Assembly (NCBI GenBank): GCA_037128295.1
Contig: JBAXWR010000001.1
Span: 25,406-89,405, forward strand
Direction: 5' to 3'
Source of the DNA: JAAFHB01 sp037128295
GTDB lineage: Bacteria; Bacteroidota; Bacteroidia; Bacteroidales; Prolixibacteraceae
DNA: 64,000 nt
Shown here: positions 15,840 through 24,402 of the stretch, in pieces
Layout of the letters: each line of letters starts with the position of its first letter
Numbering within the stretch: the first letter of the stretch is position 1
The notes under the pieces: generated by a model
What the model was told of the DNA's origin: nothing
Seen by the model: the letters and a program-made list of their open reading frames with translations, nothing else
The model's database searches: none
Position numbers and translations under genes: made by a program

Positions 15840-16670
15840 ATGGTTATTGATTTTCCAGTCCCAAATGTAGCAATCAGTTACAAACATCCTATTCTAAAAC
15901 TCGATAACCCTGTTTTGGATTATCCTTCTTTTCAGGTAAAGGGAAATGAGTTTTTTATGGAGGTTAATCGGATTGCACGGTACCTGGTTCGGAATGGGAA
16001 TGAAATATTCATTGATCCACACGAACAAGCAGACCGTGCTTCTGTTTACCTGTTTCTTGCGGGTTCGGCTTTTGGAGTCTTGCTTCATCAGCGATGCATG
16101 CTGCCCCTTCACGGCAGTTCCTTTGTTTACAATGGGAAGGGAGTTGTTATTTGTGGGGCAAGCGGGGCAGGAAAATCATCTGTGGTGGCTTCTTTCTGCC
16201 AGAATGAGGGCATTTTTATCAATGACGACATTACACCCTTAAATATCACAGATAGCCAAACGACAATTTTTCCGATCTGTACAAGAATAAAATTATGGGA
16301 CGACACCCTTGAAAAGTTAAACCTAACGAGTACAAGTCTGGAAAAAATCAGGCCGACAATAGAAAAATATTACTTGCCCGTAAGCGATGCTTGTATTGAG
16401 GAAAAACGGTTCGATCAACTCTATATTCTTGCTACGCATAATAAAGAGGAGTTTATAGTAAAAGAATTGAATGGAGTTGAAAAATACAATGCGATCCGGC
16501 ATCAAATCTACCGGAAGATGTACCTCAAAGGGATGCCTGAAACTGAGAAAACCTATTTCAGGCAACTTTTAAAACTTTCAACTCAAATTGCTGTAAAACA
16601 AATAGTTAGACCAAGCAAATGTGATGTTCGTGAAACGATGGCATTTATCAGAAAAGAGATTGGTGAATGA
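15840..16670 (+). CDS. HPr-kinase-like lasso peptide kinase, copy 3
   Basis: A 276-residue protein, colinear with and very similar to the kinase at 5959, with HGSS, Walker A GASGAGKS and FINDDITPL in the same positions. Differences are concentrated in the 135-190 stretch (for example YLPVSDACIEEKR versus YLPLSGVYNEEKR). The reading frame is intact although the precursor in front of it is broken. It overlaps the next gene by ATGA, as in copy 1. Confidence 0.8.
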   Translation: MVIDFPVPNVAISYKHPILKLDNPVLDYPSFQVKGNEFFMEVNRIARYLVRNGNEIFIDPHEQADRASVYLFLAGSAFGVLLHQRCMLPLHGSSFVYNGKGVVICGASGAGKSSVVASFCQNEGIFINDDITPLNITDSQTTIFPICTRIKLWDDTLEKLNLTSTSLEKIRPTIEKYYLPVSDACIEEKRFDQLYILATHNKEEFIVKELNGVEKYNAIRHQIYRKMYLKGMPETEKTYFRQLLKLSTQIAVKQIVRPSKCDVRETMAFIRKEIGE

Positions 16671-17518
16671 AAAATTTCGTCTGGTTGGTTTCCTATCCAA
16701 AATCAGGAAATACCTGGTTTCGGATTTTTCTGTCCAATTATTTGAACAACAGGCAAACACCTGTCAATCTTGAAGAGATCGAATCAACTCCTTTTGCTGG
16801 CAATGCGGCACTTTTTGAGGAGATGACCGGATTAAACCCGTTTGAATGTACTCCTGAAGAAGTGGATTACTATCGTCCGGATATTTATAGGATGATTTCA
16901 AAAGAATTGGAGCAAATCAGCTATCGGAAAGCCCATGATGCTTACACTCTCACTACCAATGGGTCTCCTTTGTTCCCCGAAGATTGTACAAAAGCAGCAG
17001 TTTATTTTATCCGCAACCCTTTGGATGTATGTGTCTCTTATGCAAACCATAGCGCAAACGAAGTTGAAAAAACAATCAAATTATTGCTCAACGAAAGAAG
17101 TTATATTGCGGGAAAGAGTAACGGCCAATTGCGACAAATGTTGTTGTCGTGGAACAGCCATGTAGAGAGTTGGCAAAACCAAACTGCCATCCCTATCCAT
17201 TTTGTGAGGTATGAAGATATGAAGCGGAGACCAGTTGAAGCCTTTGGATCAGTCATCCGGTTTTTAGGATTGGAATATGACGAAGAACGGTTGGTCAGGG
17301 CTATAGGGCACAGCGATTTCAAACTACTTCGAAAAATGGAAGAAGAGACTGGTTTTCAAGAACGGTTACAAAAATGCAAATCTTTTTTTTGGAAAGGTGA
17401 AATCGGTAACTATCACAACTACTTGTCAGATAACGATATAGAGCTAATTGTGGATTATTGTAACGGTATAATGAAAAAATTTGGATATCTTAGTGCCGAC
17501 AATAAACTTGAAATTTAA
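16667..17518 (+). CDS. PAPS-dependent sulfotransferase, copy 3 (lasso operon)
   Basis: A 283-residue paralogue of the sulfotransferase at 6786. YPKSGNTW is retained at 10-17 and YFIRNPLDVCVSYANHSA at 113-130. The putative catalytic segment is YRKAHDAY, so the His is kept while the preceding Thr has become Ala. The frame is intact. With the kinase and B1/B2 of this copy it could act on peptides from A1 or A2, because its own precursor is interrupted. Confidence 0.85.
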   Translation: MKNFVWLVSYPKSGNTWFRIFLSNYLNNRQTPVNLEEIESTPFAGNAALFEEMTGLNPFECTPEEVDYYRPDIYRMISKELEQISYRKAHDAYTLTTNGSPLFPEDCTKAAVYFIRNPLDVCVSYANHSANEVEKTIKLLLNERSYIAGKSNGQLRQMLLSWNSHVESWQNQTAIPIHFVRYEDMKRRPVEAFGSVIRFLGLEYDEERLVRAIGHSDFKLLRKMEEETGFQERLQKCKSFFWKGEIGNYHNYLSDNDIELIVDYCNGIMKKFGYLSADNKLEI

Positions 17519-17523
17519 TTAAA

Positions 17524-17787
17524 ATGGATAAATATTTTAGAAACAACGAAATCCTCGATGGCAACCTTGAAGAAAACTTAGTGATGATGGACATCCAAAA
17601 GGGGAAATACTTTAGTTTGAACCCGGTTGGAAAAAGAATCTGGGAGATGATTGAACAGCCTAAAAGTTTCGATGAAATTACCGATTTGCTTCAGTCCGAA
17701 TTCGAAGTAACGCTTGAACAATGCAGGTCAGAAGTTATAGAATTTCTGGCGAAGATGGAGAAGTCGGGAATTATAAAAAAGGAATAA
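17524..17787 (+). CDS. PqqD-like RiPP recognition element (lasso B1), copy 3
   Basis: An 87-residue protein, nearly identical to the B1 at 7644 (shared MMDIQKGKYFSLNPVGKRIW and SEVIEFLAKMEKSGIIK). It binds the leader for the B2 protease. It ends one base before the TTG start of B2. Confidence 0.9.
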   Translation: MDKYFRNNEILDGNLEENLVMMDIQKGKYFSLNPVGKRIWEMIEQPKSFDEITDLLQSEFEVTLEQCRSEVIEFLAKMEKSGIIKKE

Positions 17788-17788
17788 A

Positions 17789-18196
17789 TTGCTCACCAAA
17801 TTTTTATCGCTTCCCAACGACGAAAAGATGTTGCTTATTGAAGCAATTGTCCTTCTTTTTATCTCAAAAATAATCGTTTGTTTTCCATTCAGGCACTACA
17901 TTAAATTGCTCCGTCCGGTTAGGTATCCACAACAAGAATCGGATCTAAGCCTTCTTATCAAGATCGGCAAATCCATTCACCGGGCAAATAAGCTTGCTTT
18001 TTGGAAGAATATCTGTCTTGTAAAATCTGTTGCTGCACGCTTTATACTTTCATGGAGGGGTATCCCCTCGGTTTTTTCGCTTGGCCTGTTTTTCAACGAC
18101 CGGAAGGAACTTGGGGCACATGCTTGGGTAAGATCTGGCTATGTCTATATCTCGCCAAGAGGGGATAGCAACTTTAAAGAAATTTTTACAATTTGA
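17789..18196 (+). CDS. Transglutaminase-like leader protease (lasso B2), copy 3
   Basis: 135 residues from a TTG one base after the B1 stop. The Cys76 region KNICLVKSVAARF, His111 in LGAHAWV and Asp126 in PRGDSNF form the expected triad. The N-terminal part contains a hydrophobic stretch (IEAIVLLFISKIIV) also seen in copy 1, so membrane association is possible. No ATG is near, and the identical length to copy 1 supports the TTG start. Confidence 0.85.
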   Translation: MLTKFLSLPNDEKMLLIEAIVLLFISKIIVCFPFRHYIKLLRPVRYPQQESDLSLLIKIGKSIHRANKLAFWKNICLVKSVAARFILSWRGIPSVFSLGLFFNDRKELGAHAWVRSGYVYISPRGDSNFKEIFTI

Positions 18197-18200
18197 CCCG

Positions 18201-18368
18201 ATGAGTACCATTTTTGGAATTTTCGATTTGGACAGGAAAAAGATAAAAGAAGGAAATCTTCGATTGCTTGACTTGACGGTTAAAGAGGAACATTTTGTAT
18301 CACTAACTGGCTTCAATTTGAATTGCGATGTTCTTGTTGAACGGGTTAAAAAATACATTGCCAGATGA
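18201..18368 (+). pseudogene. Lasso cyclase (C), copy 3, internal deletion to 55 codons
   Basis: The first 37 codons (MSTIFGIFDLDRKKIK to EHFVS) match the start of cyclase copy 1. The rest matches its last codons, read in a shifted frame until RVKKYIAR, where frame and sequence agree again. About 540 codons including the SGGLDST loop are missing. The junction carries a short ACT microhomology. The mini-frame still ends with the ATGA overlap into the exporter gene, so translational coupling to the transporter is preserved. Confidence 0.85.
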
Positions 18369-20143
18369 CGAAAACCGAACGGATATTTCAGGTCAATGAT
18401 TTTGGGAAGATTGTGGCTTGCATCTGGCGATCGGGACGTGCCATTTCAGTTACGAACCTTATTCTGAAAGTTCTACAATCGGCTCTTCCTATTTCCATTT
18501 TGTTCATTACCAAGGAGTTAGTGGATCTTATTTCAAAAAAGGAATCTATTGGGCAACATACAGTTGTAGAACTGATTATTTATTTACTTGTAATCCAATT
18601 GGTTAACAGTGTTGTTAATAATTTTTCCATTTACCTTACAGGTATTCAGCAGCAGTTGGTCACCGACCATTTGTCAAAAGAAGTTATAAAAAAGGCGATC
18701 GAAGTTGAATTGGAATATTACGAAAACCCAGAGTATCACAATACATTGCATTTAGCTCAGCATCAAGCACTTTACAAGGCGCCGATTGTTGTAAATACGA
18801 TCAGTCAATTGATAGAGTCAACGATTTCGATACTCCTGCTTTCCGCGCTTTTCTTTTCTTTGGATTGGGTTTATGCTGTTTCATTGGTTATCATTGCAAT
18901 TCCAATTATAATCATTCGATGGTACAATGGGAAATCTACTTATCTGCTGGAGAAAAAGAGTACGGAACTTGAAAGGCAATCAGCATATCTGAACCTGGTA
19001 CTTACCACAGAGGTAAATGCCAAAGAGGTACGTGCGTTCGGCTTTGGCTCCTATTTTTTAAAACGGTTTAGCAAAATCAGGGAACTCTTATTCCATGAGA
19101 AAAAGGAGTTAAATAAGAAGCAGACCATTGCAAGTTTGGTGGCACAGGTTATCGAAATAGTAGTTATCAGCCTGATGTACTTACGGTTAGCCATGCAAAC
19201 TATAGCAGGAGCCATTTCAATTGGGGGTTTTATCCTTTACTTTTCAGCATTCCAACGGTTACAAAGTGCCTTAAAAACCTGGCTAACCACATTGGTTCAG
19301 CTTTACCAGTCACAACTATTTTTAAGCGATATTTTCTCATTTCTTGATATGCCCTCAACACAAATTCCGATTGCGTTATCAAATGAAACCACAATTGAAA
19401 AATGGGACAAATTGGAAATTTCAAATTTAAGTTTTGCCTACCCAAATTCAGAAAAATCTGTCCTTCAAGATATTAATTTTTCCTGTGAATCTGGCAACAT
19501 CATTGCATTTGTGGGCGAAAACGGCTCCGGGAAATCGACACTGGCCAAACTGCTTTGTAGGCTTTATGATACCGATACTGGGGGAATATTTATGGGGAAG
19601 AAAAATATTCAGGATATTCCTGAAGAAGAATTTCGGAAAAATGTATCTGTTGTTTTTCAGGATTTTGGGAAGTATTATACAAGTATAAGCGAAAACATCA
19701 GGTTGGGCTTTGGCGAGGCGGCAGATGAGACCAATATTGTTCAAAGTGCAATCAGTGCAGGAGCCCACGAATTTATTGTTGGGAAGCCTTTGGGATACAA
19801 TACGGTTCTGGGACGTTCATTTATAAACAGCGAAGAGTTAAGTGGGGGTCAATGGCAAAAATTGGCAATAGCACGGGCGTTTTATCGTTCCCCTCAAATA
19901 TTGGTACTTGACGAGCCAACGAGCCACATCGACCCGGTAGCAGAATACGAACTGTTTAAAGAGATCAGTGAGCGGTTCAACAGAAAAATTGTAATCCTTA
20001 TCACGCATCGGCTTCATAACCTAAAAATTGCAGATCATATTTATGTGATGCACGAAGGCCGGATTGTAGAAAACGGAACTTTTACCGATCTCGTGGCAAT
20101 AAACGGGATATTTAAAGAAATGTTCGATAAACAACAACTTTAG
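18365..20143 (+). CDS. ABC exporter, lasso peptide D-type (fused membrane and ATPase domains)
   Basis: A 592-residue half transporter. The N-terminal part, to about residue 330, has several membrane segments (for example SISILLLSALFFSLDWVYAVSLVIIAI). Then comes the ATPase with Walker A GENGSGKST at 384-392, signature LSGGQWQK near 492, Walker B LVLDEPTSHID near 515 and the H-loop THRLHN. It probably exports the mature lasso peptide and is the only intact exporter of the locus, since copy 1 retains just its first codons. It starts inside the end of the deleted cyclase and is followed one base later by the nucleotidyltransferase. Confidence 0.9.
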   Translation: MTKTERIFQVNDFGKIVACIWRSGRAISVTNLILKVLQSALPISILFITKELVDLISKKESIGQHTVVELIIYLLVIQLVNSVVNNFSIYLTGIQQQLVTDHLSKEVIKKAIEVELEYYENPEYHNTLHLAQHQALYKAPIVVNTISQLIESTISILLLSALFFSLDWVYAVSLVIIAIPIIIIRWYNGKSTYLLEKKSTELERQSAYLNLVLTTEVNAKEVRAFGFGSYFLKRFSKIRELLFHEKKELNKKQTIASLVAQVIEIVVISLMYLRLAMQTIAGAISIGGFILYFSAFQRLQSALKTWLTTLVQLYQSQLFLSDIFSFLDMPSTQIPIALSNETTIEKWDKLEISNLSFAYPNSEKSVLQDINFSCESGNIIAFVGENGSGKSTLAKLLCRLYDTDTGGIFMGKKNIQDIPEEEFRKNVSVVFQDFGKYYTSISENIRLGFGEAADETNIVQSAISAGAHEFIVGKPLGYNTVLGRSFINSEELSGGQWQKLAIARAFYRSPQILVLDEPTSHIDPVAEYELFKEISERFNRKIVILITHRLHNLKIADHIYVMHEGRIVENGTFTDLVAINGIFKEMFDKQQL

Positions 20144-20144
20144 C

Positions 20145-21176
20145 ATGAAAACGCAGTTAACAGCAGACATTCTTTACAATAGACATCGACTAAGTTATCC
20201 TCAGATCGACAGCCTTTTGGGTACCAATAATAAAGAATTGTATCAGAAGGACATTATCAAAAATTTCAAAGTCATCCGAGAGTTTATAAAAGTAACAGAC
20301 GAATTCCGAAAGATGGATATCCGATTCATCCCTTTAAAAGGCCCGCTACTTTCCCAACGGATCTACAATGATGCCACTGTCCGAAGATTCCATGACTTGG
20401 ACATACTTATTGATTTTAACAATATTTCGCTTATATACAATTATCTAGTCAAGTGCGGTTATTGCGCAGAGGTTGAATTATCGGAAGATAAAAAAGAGAG
20501 ACTAAGACTTTATAGTTATGCCAGGCACATTTCTTTTTTTCATCCTCATTCAGAAGTGTGCTTTGAGATCCATTGGAAAATCACCAGTGAATTGAAATCC
20601 TTCAATTTGGACTTCGACTTCAACTATGAGCAGTTCACAATAAATCAAGTATTTATGAACAGAGAGTTCAGAGTATTTAAAAATGAATACAATTTAATCT
20701 ATCTGCTGATACATGGATCCATTCACAGATGGCAAAGATTAAAATGGCTCGTCGATATTAAAGATTATATGCTAAATACCTCGTTTGACTGGTTAGAAAT
20801 CAATAAAATAGCTCAAAAATATGACGTTACATCAATCTTACCTTTGTATAACTCATTAGCAATTATCTTTTTCGCTGATCCACCATTATTTGATATAAAA
20901 CTAAAAGTACCAGATTTAATGACAAGATATTGCGAAAAAGTTATCGAATCAGTGGACTTAGCACTTCCAGCAAGAAATATTTTCGAAGCAATAGCAAATT
21001 CGTTCAAAGAAATTCGTTACGGATTACTTCTCTTTCCGGTTTATGATTACAAAATTGCTTTCTTAAAAACAAAGCTGATTTGTTATACCGATTCTAAAAA
21101 AATAAAAACCACTAATCCAATGTTGCTTATTCTTTATAAGCCATTTGGATATTTATACAGAGTAGGCATTCGGTAA
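20145..21176 (+). CDS. Nucleotidyltransferase-family protein (PF14907-like)
   Basis: A 343-residue protein. The core FIPLKGPLLSQRIYNDATVRRFHDLDILI (about residues 63-91) has the KGP motif, the conserved Arg and the DxD of the DNA-polymerase-beta-like nucleotidyltransferase family often found in RiPP clusters. Later HISFFHPHSEVCFEIHWKI and LIHGSIHRWQRLKWLVDI are typical of the same family. The role could be nucleotidylation of a peptide or a small molecule; this is not established. The gene is one base after the exporter, so cotranscription is likely. A fragment of its copy-1 counterpart survives at 10209-10268. Confidence 0.75.
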   Translation: MKTQLTADILYNRHRLSYPQIDSLLGTNNKELYQKDIIKNFKVIREFIKVTDEFRKMDIRFIPLKGPLLSQRIYNDATVRRFHDLDILIDFNNISLIYNYLVKCGYCAEVELSEDKKERLRLYSYARHISFFHPHSEVCFEIHWKITSELKSFNLDFDFNYEQFTINQVFMNREFRVFKNEYNLIYLLIHGSIHRWQRLKWLVDIKDYMLNTSFDWLEINKIAQKYDVTSILPLYNSLAIIFFADPPLFDIKLKVPDLMTRYCEKVIESVDLALPARNIFEAIANSFKEIRYGLLLFPVYDYKIAFLKTKLICYTDSKKIKTTNPMLLILYKPFGYLYRVGIR

Positions 21177-21226
21177 AGTCCGTCTTGTTTTTTTGAAAAA
21201 TTAGGTTTTCTTTCAAAGTTTCTGGT

Positions 21227-21703
21227 AACTATCAAAAGAGGCATTTTTAGTAAGCCGTCAGGATAAAGAGAAAATGAAAGAGCACAAAGCGATTGTTCTC
21301 TGGCTTACTGTCCTTTCCGGATCCGGTAAATTGACTATTGCAAGAAAACTTGAAAAGCAATTTTTCGATGCAGGAATAAGAACTGCCATACCCGACGGCG
21401 ATAACACCCATATGACGATCAACCAGGATCTCGATTTTTCAGCATCCAGACGACCTGAAAATATATGAAGAGTTGCAGAAATGGCAAAGCTGTTTAACGA
21501 TGTCGGAGTGGTTGTGATTACTTTCTTTATATCCCCCTTCGAAAACGACAGAGAAATGGCATAAAAATATTATTGGAAGTCAATACGTTAAAGAAATGTT
21601 TATTGAAACGACACTTGAAATTTGCATCGAACGTGATACAAAAGGTTAGTACAAAAAGGCCATGAATGGGGAACTAAAAGATTTTACAGGATCAGTAAAA
21701 TAG
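21227..21703 (+). pseudogene. Decayed APS kinase (cysC copy 3)
   Basis: The sequence is homologous over nearly its whole length to cysC at 10405, in the same order as the ancestral operon (exporter, nucleotidyltransferase, CysC). It contains several in-frame stops, one after ENI (AGG changed to TGA), one in DREMA followed by a base insertion, and one in KGL (TTG changed to TAG). The P-loop Thr is also replaced (GSGKL). It is not functional. Confidence 0.85.
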
Positions 21704-21765
21704 GAGGCAATTATAAGCCAGAATATTTTAAAAACTCATTTTCGATTTTGTCTCAAATTTTTTCT

Positions 21766-22062
21766 TTATTGTATTTTTTTGATTAAAGTTGTTCTAGCCC
21801 TTAAAATATATTCCCAAATTAAGTATGGATGGCATAAAAACCTTTTTATTTTGGAAGCAATTTCCTTATAATCAAGAGGATTTATCAAAATACCAGCATG
21901 ATCTTCGTTAAGGATGTCATACATTCCCCCAATTTTACCGGCAATAATAGCTTTCCCTGTGCTAATAGCTTCGCGACATTCGTTGGGAAAATTCTCCCAA
22001 TTGCTCGGAAACACGTAAATATCTACAGTTTTAATTTCCAGAGGAATATCAGAATATTGGAC
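21766..22062 (-). pseudogene. Glycosyltransferase family 4 C-terminal fragment
   Basis: The reverse strand reads DIPLEIKTVDIYVFPSNWE, FPNECREAISTGKAIIAGK and GGMYDILNEDHAGILINP, the acceptor-nucleotide half of a GT4 enzyme (the ExxxxGKAI-type segment and the GGMYDIL loop). The frame is blocked by a TAA upstream, and the N-terminal Rossmann domain is missing. It marks the start of the polysaccharide island, with probable deletion at its edge. Confidence 0.6.
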
Positions 22063-22082
22063 TTACCTGAAAACTGATTAAT

Positions 22083-22175
22083 TTAGCCTTTTTTACGTTT
22101 ATGAATCAGGTATTCATTGAATGATTCTCCTGAAAAACATGTATTACATTTATACTCGTGAGAGATCAATACCAT
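22083..22175 (-). CDS. Possible 30-codon Cys-pair peptide
   Basis: A short frame between the GT4 fragment and the GT8-like gene encodes 30 residues containing YKCNTCFSGESFNEYLIHKRKK. The C-x2-C, Phe, Leu and one His resemble part of a C2H2 zinc finger, but the second His is absent. It could be a gene remnant or chance; support is weak. Confidence 0.2.
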   Translation of the reverse strand: MVLISHEYKCNTCFSGESFNEYLIHKRKKG

Positions 22176-22197
22176 TCCCTTTCCTATAGAGCATATA

Positions 22198-23217
22198 TCA
22201 ATAATCCGGGCAACATAATAATAAATACAAAAATATATTAATTAAGGACAGAACTCTTCTAATTAGTCTTTTTAGTACAGAAATATATTTTTCAGACAAA
22301 TACATCTTTATGGCATCTACTCGGTTGCCTTGAAACCATGTTTGATCATATTTGGTCATGCAATCTTGTTTATTTATTTTTCTTGCAACTAAATCATCAA
22401 AAAAATTATCCCTTCGCCACGGATGCTTTCTTTTTATCATCTGGATAATTTCCATTAGGTTTGGATAATTTTGATATTCCTTTTGGGTTAATTCAATTTC
22501 ATATTGGGTTAATAGACTGGTTTCTACGGAGAAGTAATAATGCCATAATTTTGCATCCCATGCTGACTTTACGCTAGTCTTAATTTGTGCATTGTATTTG
22601 TCCTCCAAAATATTCATCTTAAGCTGGCACTCGAAAAGTGATGAATTAAGGGCAGGTTGATCCCTGTGCCGCTTATGTATGTTATAACTTTCTAACCATT
22701 TTTTGTGCCAGGTTTCGGCGAATAAGTAAACTTTTGGGTTATCATTATAAAAAATGACTCCACCGTTAATGTAAACCTTATCGCTCACCTGCCAGTTCAT
22801 CGCATCCAGTATTTCCTGATCTTTCACCCAGATCTGCTCTATAAGTGTTTGCCTAGAGTGGTTTCTAGCACCAGCAATATCAGCATTGATTTGAAAAATG
22901 GGGCTTAAGTCGCCCCTTACAAGTATATCGCTATCCAGAAACAAGAAAGGTCCGCTTATAACACTCCTTAAACTAGTTTTTACAAAACGATTCCGGAAGG
23001 AATCTTCCCCTTGTAGAGTTTCCACAACCTTCCAATGATCAACCATTTTTAGCAATGGATGACCAATTTTTGTTAAAGCTATGTTTGATTCATTATCGCA
23101 GGCAACAGTGATCAAAAATTGCGGATTGGTCAAACGGATCGAAGCAATTGCGACTCTCGTCATTGCTGAATAGATATCATACCCTTTGGATGTAATGGCA
23201 AAAACAACGTGGTGCAT
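22198..23217 (-). CDS. GT8-like glycosyltransferase
   Basis: A 339-residue GT-A-fold transferase. FLFLDSDILVRGD near 91-103 carries the DxD metal/nucleotide-sugar motif, and VYINGGVIFYND at about 165 is the second conserved segment of GT8-type enzymes. RDQPALNSSLF corresponds to the DQ motif. The C-terminus is hydrophobic (LSLINIFLYLLLCC) and may associate with the membrane. It likely adds a sugar to the surface polysaccharide made by this island; donor and acceptor are unknown. Confidence 0.7.
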   Translation of the reverse strand: MHHVVFAITSKGYDIYSAMTRVAIASIRLTNPQFLITVACDNESNIALTKIGHPLLKMVDHWKVVETLQGEDSFRNRFVKTSLRSVISGPFLFLDSDILVRGDLSPIFQINADIAGARNHSRQTLIEQIWVKDQEILDAMNWQVSDKVYINGGVIFYNDNPKVYLFAETWHKKWLESYNIHKRHRDQPALNSSLFECQLKMNILEDKYNAQIKTSVKSAWDAKLWHYYFSVETSLLTQYEIELTQKEYQNYPNLMEIIQMIKRKHPWRRDNFFDDLVARKINKQDCMTKYDQTWFQGNRVDAIKMYLSEKYISVLKRLIRRVLSLINIFLYLLLCCPDY

Positions 23218-23222
23218 ATCGT

Positions 23223-24398
23223 TTAATTATGATCTAAATTATTTGTTTGTAACTTTTTGCAAATTTTAATTTGCTGATGGTTTTCGGTCATAAGAAAGTA
23301 AAGATCTGAAATTTTGTCTTCAAAGATATAAAGCTGCCAAATAGTGTATGTGATGTCCCTTTGCGGTAGAAAATGTTTGTCCCTATCGATTCTGTTAATA
23401 TATTCCAATCTCAAATTGGCATTTTTTCTATTCAGAAATTTATTTATTAAATCGATAATTCTGGCTTTCCTAAAAGAATGATTTTCTTGTGGGATATTGA
23501 TTACCAGACATTCATTTGTATCAAGTTCATTAATTTTTTGGATGAGCTTACAAATGACATCTCATTTATCGTAGGTTCCCAACCTTTCATTATCGAGCTC
23601 GAAATTTTTCCCGATTGAATTTAAAACAGGTCTGTCTTCCAAATAAATGAATTTGCCCCAATTATCGTCATTCCTTTTTATTCTATCAATATTCAGTTGG
23701 AAATATATATTCATGTCGTCCCACCATTTATCAGGGAAAAACCCCTCTTTCTCATTGGTAACTATGGGATGCCATTGATGGTATAAAGGGGCTTGGCCAA
23801 GTTTAAGCCAGTGCTCATTTATTCCTTTTTTTTGCAGCCGGGAGGCCATGTCCCGGTCTTCTACTCCACCAAAATTATAAAATTGATCGTATCCTCCAAT
23901 TGCCTCCAAAATATCTTTAGCGATAAAGTGAGATGTTCCAGTTGCCCTATTGATAAAAGTGTAATCGTTTTTTTTGATCGCATATCGGTTATTCAAAATT
24001 GCATCGTAGTCTGAAAATTCCTCCCTAAGCCAATAAACTGGCGTATAAATAGAAGTGTGATTATCTCTTGAATTGAATAGAATTTCCAGATGGTTCCATG
24101 AATGAATAACATCTATATCTGTTTAAAGCAGGTAATCGCTTTTGGCCAAGCGAATACCAATATTCATTGCATGTGACCGGTTCCAGGGTAACCCTTGAGA
24201 ATTGACATAATAATAACGACAAAAAGAATATGAGATGATTAAAGTTTTAACCATACTACTATATATTTCATCGCTTCCTTAATCGATTAAGATAACTTCA
24301 AAATCGGTGAACGATTGCTTTTTAAAAGAATCAAGACAACGTTTAAACCTTTCATTGTCGCGATTCCGGTAACTAAGAATGATACTGATTTTGGCCAT
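23223..24398 (-). pseudogene. GT2-family glycosyltransferase with three in-frame stop codons
   Basis: A single reverse frame of 392 codons reads as one GT2 enzyme. It runs MAKISIILSYRNRD, then VILID-stop-GSDE, then LPWNRSHAMNIGIRLAKSDYLL-stop-TDIDV, then the GGYDQFYNFGGVEDRDMASRL acceptor segment, then ERLGTYDK-stop-DVIC and a long tail to LQTNNLDHN. The three stops (TAA, TAA, TGA) lie at about 24280, 24128 and 23559. No frameshift is needed, which indicates recent decay. The order is normal for a family with C-terminal Glyco_tranf_7C-like parts. Confidence 0.8.
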
Positions 24399-24402
24399 TC
24401 TA

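Noticed and set aside
15605..24398. Stop-codon reassignment or programmed read-through as an explanation for nonsense codons
   Set aside because: All three stop types appear, most nearby genes end normally at the same codons, and frameshifts and deletions accompany them, so decay is simpler.
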